A DNA stretch of 64,000 nt from Microbacterium marinilacus (GTDB lineage: Bacteria > Actinomycetota > Actinomycetes > Actinomycetales > Microbacteriaceae): the NCBI RefSeq assembly GCF_019753765.1, contig NZ_JAIJZW010000005.1, forward strand, positions 143,585-207,584. Direction: 5' to 3'. The notes beneath the pieces were generated by a model. It had not been told where the DNA came from. It did not search any database and saw only the letters and a list, made by a program, of their open reading frames with translations. How positions within the stretch are numbered: the stretch's first letter is position 1; the number at the start of each line of letters is the position of its first letter. Made by a program: the position numbers and the translations under genes. Below, in pieces: positions 8,899 through 16,525 of the stretch.

Positions 8899-10542
8899 AT
8901 GGCTGATGGCCCCCTGATCGTGCAGAGCGACCGCACCGTGCTGCTGGAGGTCGCGCACCCCGACGCGGAGACGGCGCGACACGAGCTCGCGATCTTCGCC
9001 GAGCTCGAGCGCGCGCCCGAGCACATCCACACCTACCGGATCACCCGGCTCGGGCTCTGGAACGCCCGCGCAGCCGGCCACGACGCCGGGGACATGCTGT
9101 CGACCCTCGACCGATGGTCCCGGTTCCCCGTGCCGCCGTCGGTGTCGGTCGACATCCGCGAGACGGTCGAGCGGTACGGGCGCCTCACGATCCGCCGCGG
9201 CGACGAGGGCGAGCTGCTGCTCACGTCGACGGATCGCGCCGTGCTCGCCGAGGTGTCGCGCAACAAGCGGATCCAGCCGCTGCTGATCGCCCAGCCCACG
9301 CCCGACACGTACGTGGTCGACGCCTGGGCGCGCGGCCACATCAAGCAGGAGCTGCTGAAGATCGGCTGGCCCGCCGAGGACCTCGCGGGCTATCGCGACG
9401 GGACGCCCCATCAGATCGCCCTCGAGGAGAACGACTGGCACCTCCGCCCCTACCAGGCGGAGGCGGTCGAGAAGTTCCGGGAGGGCGGCTCCGGCGTCGT
9501 CGTGCTGCCCTGCGGCGCCGGCAAGACGCTCGTCGGCGCGGCCTCGATGGCCGCGACCCAGACCACCACGCTCATCCTCGTCACCAACGCCGTGTCCGCG
9601 CGGCAGTGGCGCGGCGAGCTGCTGAAGCGCACGACGCTCACCGCCGAGGAGATCGGCGAGTACTCGGGGCAGGTGAAGGAGGTCAAGCCGGTCACGATCG
9701 CGACCTACCAGATCCTCACCGCCCGCAGGAAGGGCGAGTACCCCCATCTCGCCCTGCTCGACGCGCTGGACTGGGGCCTCATCGTCTACGACGAGGTGCA
9801 CCTGCTGCCGGCCCCGGTGTTCAAGCTGACCGCCGACCTGCAGGCACGCCGCCGCCTCGGCCTCACCGCGACGCTGGTGCGCGAGGACGGACGCGAGGGC
9901 GACGTGTTCAGCCTCATCGGTCCCAAGCGCTTCGACGCCCCGTGGAAGGAGATCGAGGCGCAGGGCTTCATCGCCCCCGCCGCCTGCTACGAGGTGCGCG
10001 TCGACCTGCCGGCGAGCGAGCGTCTCGAGTACGCCGCGAGCGCCGACGAGGACCGCTACCGCCTCGCCGCGACCGCGCCCGCCAAGATCGACGTCGTGCG
10101 CGAGCTCATCGAGAAGCACGCCGACGAGCAGGTGCTGGTGATCGGTCAGTACCTCGAGCAGCTCGACGAGCTGAGCGAGGCGCTCGACGCACCGAAGATC
10201 ACCGGGGCGACGCCCGTCGACGAGCGGGAGCGGCTGTTCCAGGCCTTCCGCGAGGGCACCGTCAAGGTGCTGGTGGTGTCCAAGGTCGCGAACTTCTCCG
10301 TCGACCTGCCCGAGGCGTCGGTCGCCATCCAGGTGTCGGGCTCGTTCGGCTCGCGTCAGGAGGAGGCGCAGCGGCTCGGACGCCTGTTGCGCCCGAAGCA
10401 GTCGGGCCAGACGGCGAGCTTCTACACCCTGATCGCCCGCGACACCGTGGACCAGGACTTCGCCCAGAACCGCCAGCGGTTCCTCGCCGAGCAGGGCTAC
10501 AGCTACACGATCCTCGACGCGGAGCGCCTCGAGGCCGCGTAG
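8899..10542 (+). CDS. xpb: XPB-type 3'-5' DNA repair helicase
   Basis: This 547-aa SF2 helicase has an N-terminal damage-recognition-like domain (1-150). It then shows Walker A LPCGAGKT (about 203-210), the DEVH box (about 297-300), LTATL motif III, and motif VI QRLGRLLRPK near 490. Bacterial XPB homologues unwind DNA in the 3'-5' direction and are thought to act in excision repair, by analogy with the eukaryotic TFIIH subunit. Its ATG at 8899 has its own TAGACT box 8 bases upstream, so it may be transcribed both with its partner and alone. Confidence 0.93.
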   Translation: MADGPLIVQSDRTVLLEVAHPDAETARHELAIFAELERAPEHIHTYRITRLGLWNARAAGHDAGDMLSTLDRWSRFPVPPSVSVDIRETVERYGRLTIRRGDEGELLLTSTDRAVLAEVSRNKRIQPLLIAQPTPDTYVVDAWARGHIKQELLKIGWPAEDLAGYRDGTPHQIALEENDWHLRPYQAEAVEKFREGGSGVVVLPCGAGKTLVGAASMAATQTTTLILVTNAVSARQWRGELLKRTTLTAEEIGEYSGQVKEVKPVTIATYQILTARRKGEYPHLALLDALDWGLIVYDEVHLLPAPVFKLTADLQARRRLGLTATLVREDGREGDVFSLIGPKRFDAPWKEIEAQGFIAPAACYEVRVDLPASERLEYAASADEDRYRLAATAPAKIDVVRELIEKHADEQVLVIGQYLEQLDELSEALDAPKITGATPVDERERLFQAFREGTVKVLVVSKVANFSVDLPEASVAIQVSGSFGSRQEEAQRLGRLLRPKQSGQTASFYTLIARDTVDQDFAQNRQRFLAEQGYSYTILDAERLEAA

Positions 10543-10545
10543 CCC

Positions 10546-10622
10546 GTGAGTGCCGTCGCGCAGTCCGTGAGTGCCGTATGGCACTCACGGACTGTCGGAG
10601 AGTGCCATACGGCACTCGCGGG
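10546..10622. repeat. Palindromic GAGTGCC element, copy 1 (terminator-like)
   Basis: The convergent gap between xpb and the MarR gene holds four GAGTGCC/GGCACTC words. Two form a perfect 15-bp hairpin with loop GTAT (10561-10575 with 10580-10594). A second hairpin, GAGTGCC-ATAC-GGCACTC, follows. A related copy lies at 13589-13641. Confidence 0.7.
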
Positions 10623-10627
10623 GGCGA

Positions 10628-11122
10628 TCAGCCCTCGAGGCGGGCCAGCCAGTCCGACAGGATGCGCTCCAACGTGGCGCGGTCCGCGGCCGGGAGGTCC
10701 TCGAGCAGGCGCTGCTCGTTGCGCATGTGGGCGGCGAACGCCTCGTCGATGAGGGTTCGGCCGGCGTCGGTCAGCCGCACGATCCGGCCCCGTCCGTCCG
10801 CGTCGCTCGCCCGCCGCCCTACGAGACCCGCCGCCTCCAGCCGGTCCAGGCGCTTCGAGACGGCGCCGGTGGTGACCATCGTGTGCTGCGCGAGGGCGCC
10901 CGGCACCATCTCGTACGGCTCCCCCGCGCGTCGCAGCGTCGCGAGCACGTCGAACTCGCCCTCGCCGAGGTCGAAGCGGGCGTAGACCGGCAGCAGCTCC
11001 GCTCGCAGCAGATCGCCGAGTCGGTGCAGCCGGCCGACGACCCCCTGCGGGGCGACATCGAGATCGGGGCGTTCGCGTCGCCACTGCTGCTGGATCCGCG
11101 CGATCCGATCGTCCGCCGTCAT
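10628..11122 (-). CDS. MarR-family transcriptional regulator
   Basis: This 164-aa winged-helix protein has the MarR core (HTMVTTGAVSKRLDRLE recognition helix at about 78-94, wing with SDADGRGRIVRLT). MarR proteins repress neighbouring efflux or catabolic genes and release DNA on ligand binding. It is divergent from the EamA transporter at 11163. Both start codons form the ends of one perfect 17-bp inverted repeat, so it very probably represses itself and the transporter. An in-frame start at 11224 lies within the transporter gene and was rejected. Confidence 0.88.
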   Translation of the reverse strand: MTADDRIARIQQQWRRERPDLDVAPQGVVGRLHRLGDLLRAELLPVYARFDLGEGEFDVLATLRRAGEPYEMVPGALAQHTMVTTGAVSKRLDRLEAAGLVGRRASDADGRGRIVRLTDAGRTLIDEAFAAHMRNEQRLLEDLPAADRATLERILSDWLARLEG

Positions 11123-11165
11123 GGAAGACACTATAGCTTCCGGGGAAACTATAGTGTCTTCCATG
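11120..11165. promoter_or_regulatory. Mirror-image promoter/operator between MarR and EamA genes
   Basis: A perfect 17-bp inverted repeat (11120-11136 with 11149-11165, spacer 12) holds, on each strand, the same TATAGT box 7 bases before an ATG. The two genes therefore begin with identical leaderless promoters facing away from each other. Confidence 0.8.
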
Positions 11166-12344
11166 GAAGCGAAATGGCGATGGATGCTGCTCACGGCGGT
11201 GGCGCCGATCTCGTGGGGAGCCACCTACTTCGTGACCAGGGAGTTCCTGCCGGCCGACGCGCCCCTGTGGGGCTCTGCCCTGCGGGCGCTTCCGGCGGGC
11301 ATCGCGCTCGCTCTGCTCGCGCGCCGACAGCCCCGCGGCGACTGGTGGTGGCGGTCGGCCGTGCTGGGGCTCCTCAACGTCGGCGCGTTCTTTCTGCTGG
11401 TCTACGTCAGCGCGCAGACCCTGCCGACCTCCGTCGCCTCCTCGGTCATGGCGCTCGCCCCGCTCGCCCTGGCGGGGTCGGCGTGGCTGCTCGTCGCCGA
11501 GCGCCCGGGGCTGCCGCTGATCGCCGGGGCGACGGTCGCGATCGGCGGGACGCTGCTGCTCGTGTGGCGCGGTGCCGAGCCGGCGTCACCGAGCGGCCTC
11601 GCCTCGTCCGCCGGGGCGCTGGCGCTGTCATCACTGGGCGCCGTGCTCGGTCGTCGCTGGGCGGACGGCACTCCGCTGCTCGCGACGACCGCCTGGCAGC
11701 TCCTCGCCGGCGGCGTCATGCTCGCCGTCACGGCGGGAGCCGTCGAGGGGACGCCGCCCGCCCTCGGCCCGACGCAGTGGACGGCCCTCGCCTTCGTCAG
11801 CCTCGTCGCGACCGGGCTGGCCTACGTGTGCTGGTTCGGCGGCATCGCGCGCCTCCGCGCCGGCCTCGTCGGGACCATCGGCCTGCTCAACCCGCTGACG
11901 GGCACGCTCCTGGGAGCGACGCTCGGCGGCGAGACGCTGGCCGCGCCCCAGTGGTGCTGGATCGGCCTGGTCCTGCTCGGCATCCTCGTCGCGCAGCGGC
12001 GATCCGGCGGCGGCGCGATGCAACCGCCATCCGACGACGCCGAAGACGCCGGTGAGGGCGATGGCGAACCCGACCACCGCGAGCGGCGTGAGCGGCGTGC
12101 CGAACGCCAAAGTCGCCCACACCGCCGCCGTCGCGGGCGTCAGGAAGAGCCACGCGCTTGCGACGAGCGTGCCCTGCTGCTCGACCAGGAGCAGATAGCT
12201 GCCGAACCCACCGAAGAATGCGAGCGCGACCAGCACCGCCACGGCTCCCCAGAAGGATGCGTCCGGCGGCGGCGCCAAGGAGCCCGTGACGCCGGCGATC
12301 CCACAGAACACGACGGCGGACACGCACGCATGCACGGTCAGTGA
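11163..12344 (+). CDS. EamA/DMT-family transporter with run-on C-terminus
   Basis: Residues 1-280 form the usual ten-helix drug/metabolite transporter with two EamA halves (helices from WMLLTAVAPISWG to WCWIGLVLLGILVAQRR). The family normally ends here, near 12003. No stop codon occurs, and the frame continues for about 110 charged, low-complexity residues antisense to the convergent EamA gene until 12344. The start at 11163 fits the leaderless promoter. Regulation by the divergent MarR protein is likely; the substrate is unknown. The tail probably reflects loss of the intergenic region with both stop codons. Confidence 0.8.
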   Translation: MEAKWRWMLLTAVAPISWGATYFVTREFLPADAPLWGSALRALPAGIALALLARRQPRGDWWWRSAVLGLLNVGAFFLLVYVSAQTLPTSVASSVMALAPLALAGSAWLLVAERPGLPLIAGATVAIGGTLLLVWRGAEPASPSGLASSAGALALSSLGAVLGRRWADGTPLLATTAWQLLAGGVMLAVTAGAVEGTPPALGPTQWTALAFVSLVATGLAYVCWFGGIARLRAGLVGTIGLLNPLTGTLLGATLGGETLAAPQWCWIGLVLLGILVAQRRSGGGAMQPPSDDAEDAGEGDGEPDHRERRERRAERQSRPHRRRRGRQEEPRACDERALLLDQEQIAAEPTEECERDQHRHGSPEGCVRRRRQGARDAGDPTEHDGGHARMHGQ

Positions 12345-12887
12345 GTCGAGCAGGCTGGTGCCCGGAGGGTGGCGCCATCGCTCACTGAGCAGGCTTCCGC
12401 CAGTGAGCGACACGGTCCCCGCGATCACACATGCGAGCCCGATCCATCCCCCGCGCAGTTCCGCGTCACCGCTCACCACGAGCACCACTCCGACGACGCC
12501 CGCGGCGAGCCCCGCGCAGCGACGCATCCTGCCTGCCCCATGCCAGATGGCACCCGTCGCGAGCGCCGCCAGCAGTGGCTGCAGCGAGGCGATCAGCGCG
12601 CTCGCGCCGGGCGGCACCCCGACCTCGGCGCCCCAGAAGACGCCGGCCAGATAGATCACCTGCACCAGCAGGCCGACAAGCGCCTCACGCGCGACGAAGC
12701 GCGGGGCGAGCGCGCGGCGCCGGATCGCCAGGATCAGCAGCAGAGCACCCGCGGTGAGAACGCAGCGCCAGGCGAGGGTCGTCGCGGCGGCGGCACCCGA
12801 CAGACTCGCCATCGTCGCCCCCACGAAACCGGCGCTCCAGCAGATCACGAGGACGGCGGGCAGAGAACTCGTCAGAATGCGGCGCAC
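11631..12887 (-). CDS. Second EamA/DMT-family transporter, convergent and overlapping
   Basis: This 418-aa ORF has ten helices in residues 1-290, beginning MRRILTSSLPAVLVICWSAG and ending at GVFGVVGWRLHR near 12020. About 125 charged residues then read antisense through the last helices of the convergent EamA gene to a stop at 11631. The membrane part is a typical DMT exporter. It starts with GTG at 12887 and is divergent from a TetR regulator at 12972, whose operator-like palindrome lies in the 84-base gap. That regulator is its likely controller. Confidence 0.8.
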   Translation of the reverse strand: MRRILTSSLPAVLVICWSAGFVGATMASLSGAAAATTLAWRCVLTAGALLLILAIRRRALAPRFVAREALVGLLVQVIYLAGVFWGAEVGVPPGASALIASLQPLLAALATGAIWHGAGRMRRCAGLAAGVVGVVLVVSGDAELRGGWIGLACVIAGTVSLTGGSLLSERWRHPPGTSLLDSLTVHACVSAVVFCGIAGVTGSLAPPPDASFWGAVAVLVALAFFGGFGSYLLLVEQQGTLVASAWLFLTPATAAVWATLAFGTPLTPLAVVGFAIALTGVFGVVGWRLHRAAAGSPLRDEDAEQDQADPAPLGRGQRLAAERRSQERARQRVEQADGPDEAGAEARDAAEPAHVGQPGRDEADEGEGRPLRRAEGGRRPLDGSRRDGEHDAAGEELPGGRREQRSAVRPATTEHGAQ

Positions 12888-12901
12888 CGACCCAGATAAC
12901 C

Positions 12902-12915
12902 ATACCGGTCGGTAT
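12902..12915. promoter_or_regulatory. TetR-type operator overlapping a -10 box
   Basis: ATACCG-GT-CGGTAT is a 6-bp-arm dyad of the form bound by TetR proteins. The plus-strand -10 box TATACT (12913-12918) of the tetR gene overlaps its right arm. It lies between the divergent EamA and TetR genes. Confidence 0.6.
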
Positions 12916-12924
12916 ACTCACAGT

Positions 12925-12947
12925 GTCCTCGCTCGCCGAGCGAGGAC
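12925..12947 (+). promoter_or_regulatory. Hairpin in the 5' leader of the TetR gene
   Basis: A 10-bp perfect stem (12925-12934 with 12938-12947) sits just after the -10 box and 24 bases before the tetR ATG. It may protect the mRNA or affect ribosome access. Confidence 0.4.
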
Positions 12948-12971
12948 GACTCGGCAGGGAGGCAAGGACGA

Positions 12972-13580
12972 ATGGGCGCGACGCCGAACCCGAACACCCC
13001 CACGGGGCACCGCATCCTGGAGGTCGCCTCCCGCCTGTTCTACGACCGCGGCATCAGAGCCGTCGGCGTGGACCTCATCGCCGAGCAGGCGCAGACGACG
13101 AAGAAGACGATCTACGACCGCTTCGGGTCCAAGGACGCTCTCGTCTCGGCCTACCTCGGCCGCCGTGCAGAGCGTTGGGAGGCGTTCTTGGCAGACTGGC
13201 TCGCACGAGGCACGTCAGCGCAGGGCTCAGAGCGCGTTCTGTCGGTCATCGACGCGAACGAGGCGTGGGTCGAGGCCGAGGACGCGCACCGCGGATGCGG
13301 CTTCGTGAACGCGCACGCCGAGCTGGGCGCCGGCCATCCGGGGCTGGCGATCGTGCGGGCCGACAAGCTGCGCGCGCGCGAGACCTTCACCAGCCTCGTC
13401 GCGGAGGCGGGATACGCCGACGCGGAACGACTGGGGGCCCAGATCCATCTGGTGTACGAGGGCGCGATCGTCGCGCGCACCGCCGGCGCGCTGGACGACG
13501 CCTACGAGGAGGCGCGTGACGCCATCCGCGCGCTGCTCGCGACGGCGGCACCGCAGGATGCCGACCGCACGCCTGCGTAG
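12972..13580 (+). CDS. TetR/AcrR-family transcriptional regulator
   Basis: This 202-aa protein has an N-terminal TetR HTH (GHRILEVASRLFYDRGIRAVGV to KKTIYDRFGSKDALV, about residues 12-58). A ligand-binding helical C-terminal domain follows. Its own promoter carries an ATACCG dyad. Location opposite the EamA gene suggests control of that transporter. The ATG at 12972 has GGGAGGCAAGGACG upstream, an adequate ribosome binding site. Ligand unknown. Confidence 0.9.
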   Translation: MGATPNPNTPTGHRILEVASRLFYDRGIRAVGVDLIAEQAQTTKKTIYDRFGSKDALVSAYLGRRAERWEAFLADWLARGTSAQGSERVLSVIDANEAWVEAEDAHRGCGFVNAHAELGAGHPGLAIVRADKLRARETFTSLVAEAGYADAERLGAQIHLVYEGAIVARTAGALDDAYEEARDAIRALLATAAPQDADRTPA

Positions 13581-13588
13581 CGATCCGT

Positions 13589-13641
13589 CGCGAGCGCCAT
13601 CTGGCACTCGCGTGCGGCAGCCGAGTGCCAAATGGCACTCG
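13589..13641 (+). repeat. Palindromic GAGTGCC element, copy 2
   Basis: Two short hairpins follow the tetR stop: CGCGAGCGCC-ATCT-GGCACTCGCG with one mismatch (13589-13612), and a perfect CGAGTGCC-AAAT-GGCACTCG (13622-13641). The words match those at 10546-10622, so the two gaps hold the same repeat family, probably acting as terminators. Confidence 0.65.
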
Positions 13642-13734
13642 CGAGCTCGGCCCTCCACCACCGGAGCGGCAGCCGCCTGTGTTCGCTTTCGGCCGATCCG
13701 CGCCGGAATCCACCCGATTCAGAGAGCCGGCCGA

Positions 13735-13740
13735 CATAAT
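13735..13740 (+). promoter_or_regulatory. -10 box of the response regulator, leaderless spacing
   Basis: CATAAT ends 6 bases before the ATG at 13747. Confidence 0.5.
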
Positions 13741-13746
13741 GGGGCC

Positions 13747-14442
13747 ATGACCGCACCGCGCATCCTGGTCGTCGACGACGAGCCGAACATCCGCGACCTG
13801 CTCTCGCAGAGCCTCCGCTTCGCGGGCTTCCAGGTGAAGACCGTCGCCAACGGCGCACAGACGATCTCCGCTGTGCTGGAGGAGGAGCCCGATCTGATCG
13901 TGCTCGACGTGATGCTGCCCGACATGAACGGGTTCAGCGTCACGAAGCGCCTGCGCGACGCCGGGTACACCGCCCCGATCCTCTTCCTCACCGCGAAGGA
14001 CGAGACCGAGGACAAGATCAAGGGCCTCAACGTCGGCGGCGACGACTACGTGACCAAGCCGTTCAGCCTCGACGAGATCGTCGCGCGCATCCAGGCGATC
14101 CTGCGGCGCACGATGCAGAACGACGAGGAGGAGCAGGTCATCCGGGCCGGCGAGCTGACGATGGATCAGGACACGCATGACGTGTTCGTGGGCGACGCGC
14201 AGATCGACCTCAGCCCCACCGAGTTCAAGCTGCTGCGGTACCTCATGCTCAACCCCAACCGCGTGCTGTCGAAGGCGCAGATCCTCGACCACGTGTGGGA
14301 GTACGACTTCAACGGCGACGCGGGCATCGTCGAGAGCTACATCTCCTATCTGCGGCGAAAGATCGACCCGCACGCATCCGAGTCGCTGATCCAGACCAAG
14401 CGCGGCTTCGGCTACATGCTGAAGGTCGACAAGGCGGGCTGA
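13747..14442 (+). CDS. OmpR/PhoB-family response regulator
   Basis: This 231-aa protein has a receiver domain (1-120) with acidic pocket D10-D11, phosphoacceptor D54, T82 and K104. An OmpR-type winged helix follows, including ILDHVWEYDFNGDAGIVESY and LIQTKRGFGYML. It should be phosphorylated by the kinase encoded immediately downstream in the same frame. It resembles actinobacterial TrcR/PrrA-type regulators, but the signal and regulon cannot be read from the sequence. It has its own CATAAT box 6 bases before the ATG. Confidence 0.92.
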   Translation: MTAPRILVVDDEPNIRDLLSQSLRFAGFQVKTVANGAQTISAVLEEEPDLIVLDVMLPDMNGFSVTKRLRDAGYTAPILFLTAKDETEDKIKGLNVGGDDYVTKPFSLDEIVARIQAILRRTMQNDEEEQVIRAGELTMDQDTHDVFVGDAQIDLSPTEFKLLRYLMLNPNRVLSKAQILDHVWEYDFNGDAGIVESYISYLRRKIDPHASESLIQTKRGFGYMLKVDKAG

Positions 14443-14445
14443 CGG

Positions 14446-16263
14446 CTGCCCGACAAGCCCGACGCGCTGACGCGGTGGTGGCGCCGCATCAGCCTGCGCG
14501 CCAAGGTCACGGGCGTCACCGTGACCGTGCTCGCGCTGGGCCTGTTCGCCGCGGGGCTCGGCACGATGCCGATCCTGCGCACCGCTCTGCTGAGCAACAT
14601 CAACTCCTCGCTCACGCAGCTCGCCGGCAGCGCGGTGGGCGAGCAGCTGTTCAACATCTCGTCGGGCGGTGAGAGCGGCCCGGTGTTCACCCCGAAGGCG
14701 AACGCTCCCCGCACCGACTACTACGTCGCGGTCTACGGGCCCGACGGCGATCTGCTCGCGAGCGCCGGCGGCCAGGGCCCGGACTCCCCGCGCCCCGCGT
14801 TCCCCTCGTCCTTCGGCACCGACTACGCGTACTCGCACCAGGGCTCCATCATCCAGCTGGGCGATCGCACGGGCGACGACGCGGTCTTCCACGCGTCCTT
14901 CGCCGTGCAGCAGTTCGCCGGCAGCGAGGCGAAGATCTACACGCAGATGGTGGCGCGACCGCTGACCGAGGTCGAGCGCGTCGTCGGCACGTACTTCGGC
15001 ATCTTCTTCCTCGTCGCCCTCGTCACGATCATCGGCGGCGCCCTGCTGACGCGCTGGGCGGTGACGCTGACGTTCCGGCGCTTCGGCCAGGTCGAGGCCA
15101 CGGCCATGTCGATCGCATCGGGCGACTTCAGCCAGCGCCTCACCGACGCCGAGCCGAGCACGGAGATCGGCCGCCTCACCACGGCGATCAACACCATGCT
15201 CGACCGGATCGACGGGGCCATCGGCGACCGCGACGCCACCGTGCGGCAGATGCGCCGCTTCGTCGGCGACGCGAGCCACGAGCTGCGCACCCCGCTGGTG
15301 AGCGTGCGCGGCTACGCCGAGCTCTACCGCATGGGCGCGATCCAGGGCGAGCCGGACACCGCCCGCGCGATGGAGCGGATCGAGAAGGAGGCGATCCGGA
15401 TGGGCGTGCTCGTCGAGGACCTGCTCGCCCTCGCCCGCCTCGACGAGAAGCGCGAGCTCGACATCGTGCCCCTCGACCTGCGTCCGCTCGCACGCGACGC
15501 GGCGCTGGACGTGCGGGTGGCGGAGCCGGGGCGCGTGGTGACGGTGGTCGACACCACGGTGGAGGCGCTGACCGGACCCATCGCGCTGCCCAGCTCCGAG
15601 CCGCACGCCGACGACGCGGAGGCGCGCGAGGCGCGACGCCGCCGGTCGCGCCCGCTGACGGCCGCGACCGAGGGGCTCTCCTCTCTGCTGCGGCGCCGCC
15701 CGAGGGGGCCCGGCGACCCGGCGACCGGCGAGGTGCCCGTCGACGCCTCTGCGTCGCCCGGCTCCGAGGGATCCGGTGCACCGGCGATCCCCCAGCTCGA
15801 CTTCACCGTGCCGCAGTCGCTCCGGCCCGTGGCCGTGCCGCCCATCGTGCTGGGCGAGGAGCACCGGGTGCGTCAGGTGATCGCGAACCTCCTCGGCAAC
15901 GCCCGCCGGTTCAGCCCCGAGGGCTCGCCGATCGAGATCGAGGTGGGAGTGAGCGTCGAGGCGCACACCGCGTGGATCGCGGTGGTCGACCACGGCGAGG
16001 GCGTCCCCGAGGCGATCCGCGATCAGATCTTCGAGCGGTTCTGGCGGGCGGACACGTCCCGGGCGCGCGAGACCGGCGGCAGCGGGCTCGGGCTCGCGAT
16101 CGTCGCGTCGATCGTGGAGGCGCTGCACGGCTCGGTCTCGGTGCAGGACACCCCCGGGGGCGGCGCCACGTTCCGCGTCGCCTTCCCGCTCGCGCCGCTC
16201 GCGGAGGCCGATCACGCGCTCGCCGAGACGCGCCCGATCCCCCGCATCGACGACGGCTCCTGA
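14446..16263 (+). CDS. Sensor histidine kinase with no ATG/GTG/TTG at its expected start
   Basis: The kinase has a membrane helix near the N-terminus, an extracytoplasmic domain, a second helix (FGIFFLVALVTIIGGALL), HAMP, HisKA with phosphohistidine in DASHELRTP (about residue 278), and an HATPase domain with N box NLLGNARRFSPEG and GSGLGLAI. The basic pre-helix stretch TRWWRRISLRAKV, usual in this family, is encoded upstream of the first GTG (14521). The only plausible start before it is CTG at 14446, three codons after the regulator stop and in the same frame. A 60-residue Ala/Pro/Arg-rich insert interrupts the region between HisKA and the N box. Confidence 0.85.
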   Translation: MPDKPDALTRWWRRISLRAKVTGVTVTVLALGLFAAGLGTMPILRTALLSNINSSLTQLAGSAVGEQLFNISSGGESGPVFTPKANAPRTDYYVAVYGPDGDLLASAGGQGPDSPRPAFPSSFGTDYAYSHQGSIIQLGDRTGDDAVFHASFAVQQFAGSEAKIYTQMVARPLTEVERVVGTYFGIFFLVALVTIIGGALLTRWAVTLTFRRFGQVEATAMSIASGDFSQRLTDAEPSTEIGRLTTAINTMLDRIDGAIGDRDATVRQMRRFVGDASHELRTPLVSVRGYAELYRMGAIQGEPDTARAMERIEKEAIRMGVLVEDLLALARLDEKRELDIVPLDLRPLARDAALDVRVAEPGRVVTVVDTTVEALTGPIALPSSEPHADDAEAREARRRRSRPLTAATEGLSSLLRRRPRGPGDPATGEVPVDASASPGSEGSGAPAIPQLDFTVPQSLRPVAVPPIVLGEEHRVRQVIANLLGNARRFSPEGSPIEIEVGVSVEAHTAWIAVVDHGEGVPEAIRDQIFERFWRADTSRARETGGSGLGLAIVASIVEALHGSVSVQDTPGGGATFRVAFPLAPLAEADHALAETRPIPRIDDGS

Positions 16264-16296
16264 AGCTCACGCCCACCGGACCGCAACACTCGAACG

Positions 16297-16400
16297 AGAC
16301 CGCAATCGCGGGGCGAGACCGTCGCCGACGGCTCCTGTCTCGCTCCGATCCTGCTGTCTCGCTCAGGACGTGCTGTCTCGCTCAGGACGTGCTGCGCGGT
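16297..16400. repeat. GAGACCG-word intergenic element, copy 1
   Basis: After the histidine kinase, two GAGACCG words (16297, 16315) are followed by three inverted TGTCTCGCTC words. The inner part GAGACCGTCGCCGACGG matches the centre of other copies. The right side includes two exact tandem copies of a 19-bp unit (16352-16389). Confidence 0.65.
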
Positions 16401-16525
16401 CGGCTGAGGGTCGTCCCCAGGTGCGGTCGCGCCGCGGGTTGGCCCCGCCGCCGGGATCCGGATCCATCGCTCGCCGGGCGTGCCTAGCGTGGGATCACCG
16501 ACCCACACGACCTAGGGAGCACATC

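Noticed and set aside
6526..10584. Minus-strand open frame of 1352 codons across the XPB region
   Set aside because: It is antisense to four well-supported genes and its protein is Arg/Gly/Asp-rich low complexity, a by-product of high GC. The same holds for the long frames opposite xdh (27764-31204), the kinase (13387-16215) and the amidase (35574-36902).
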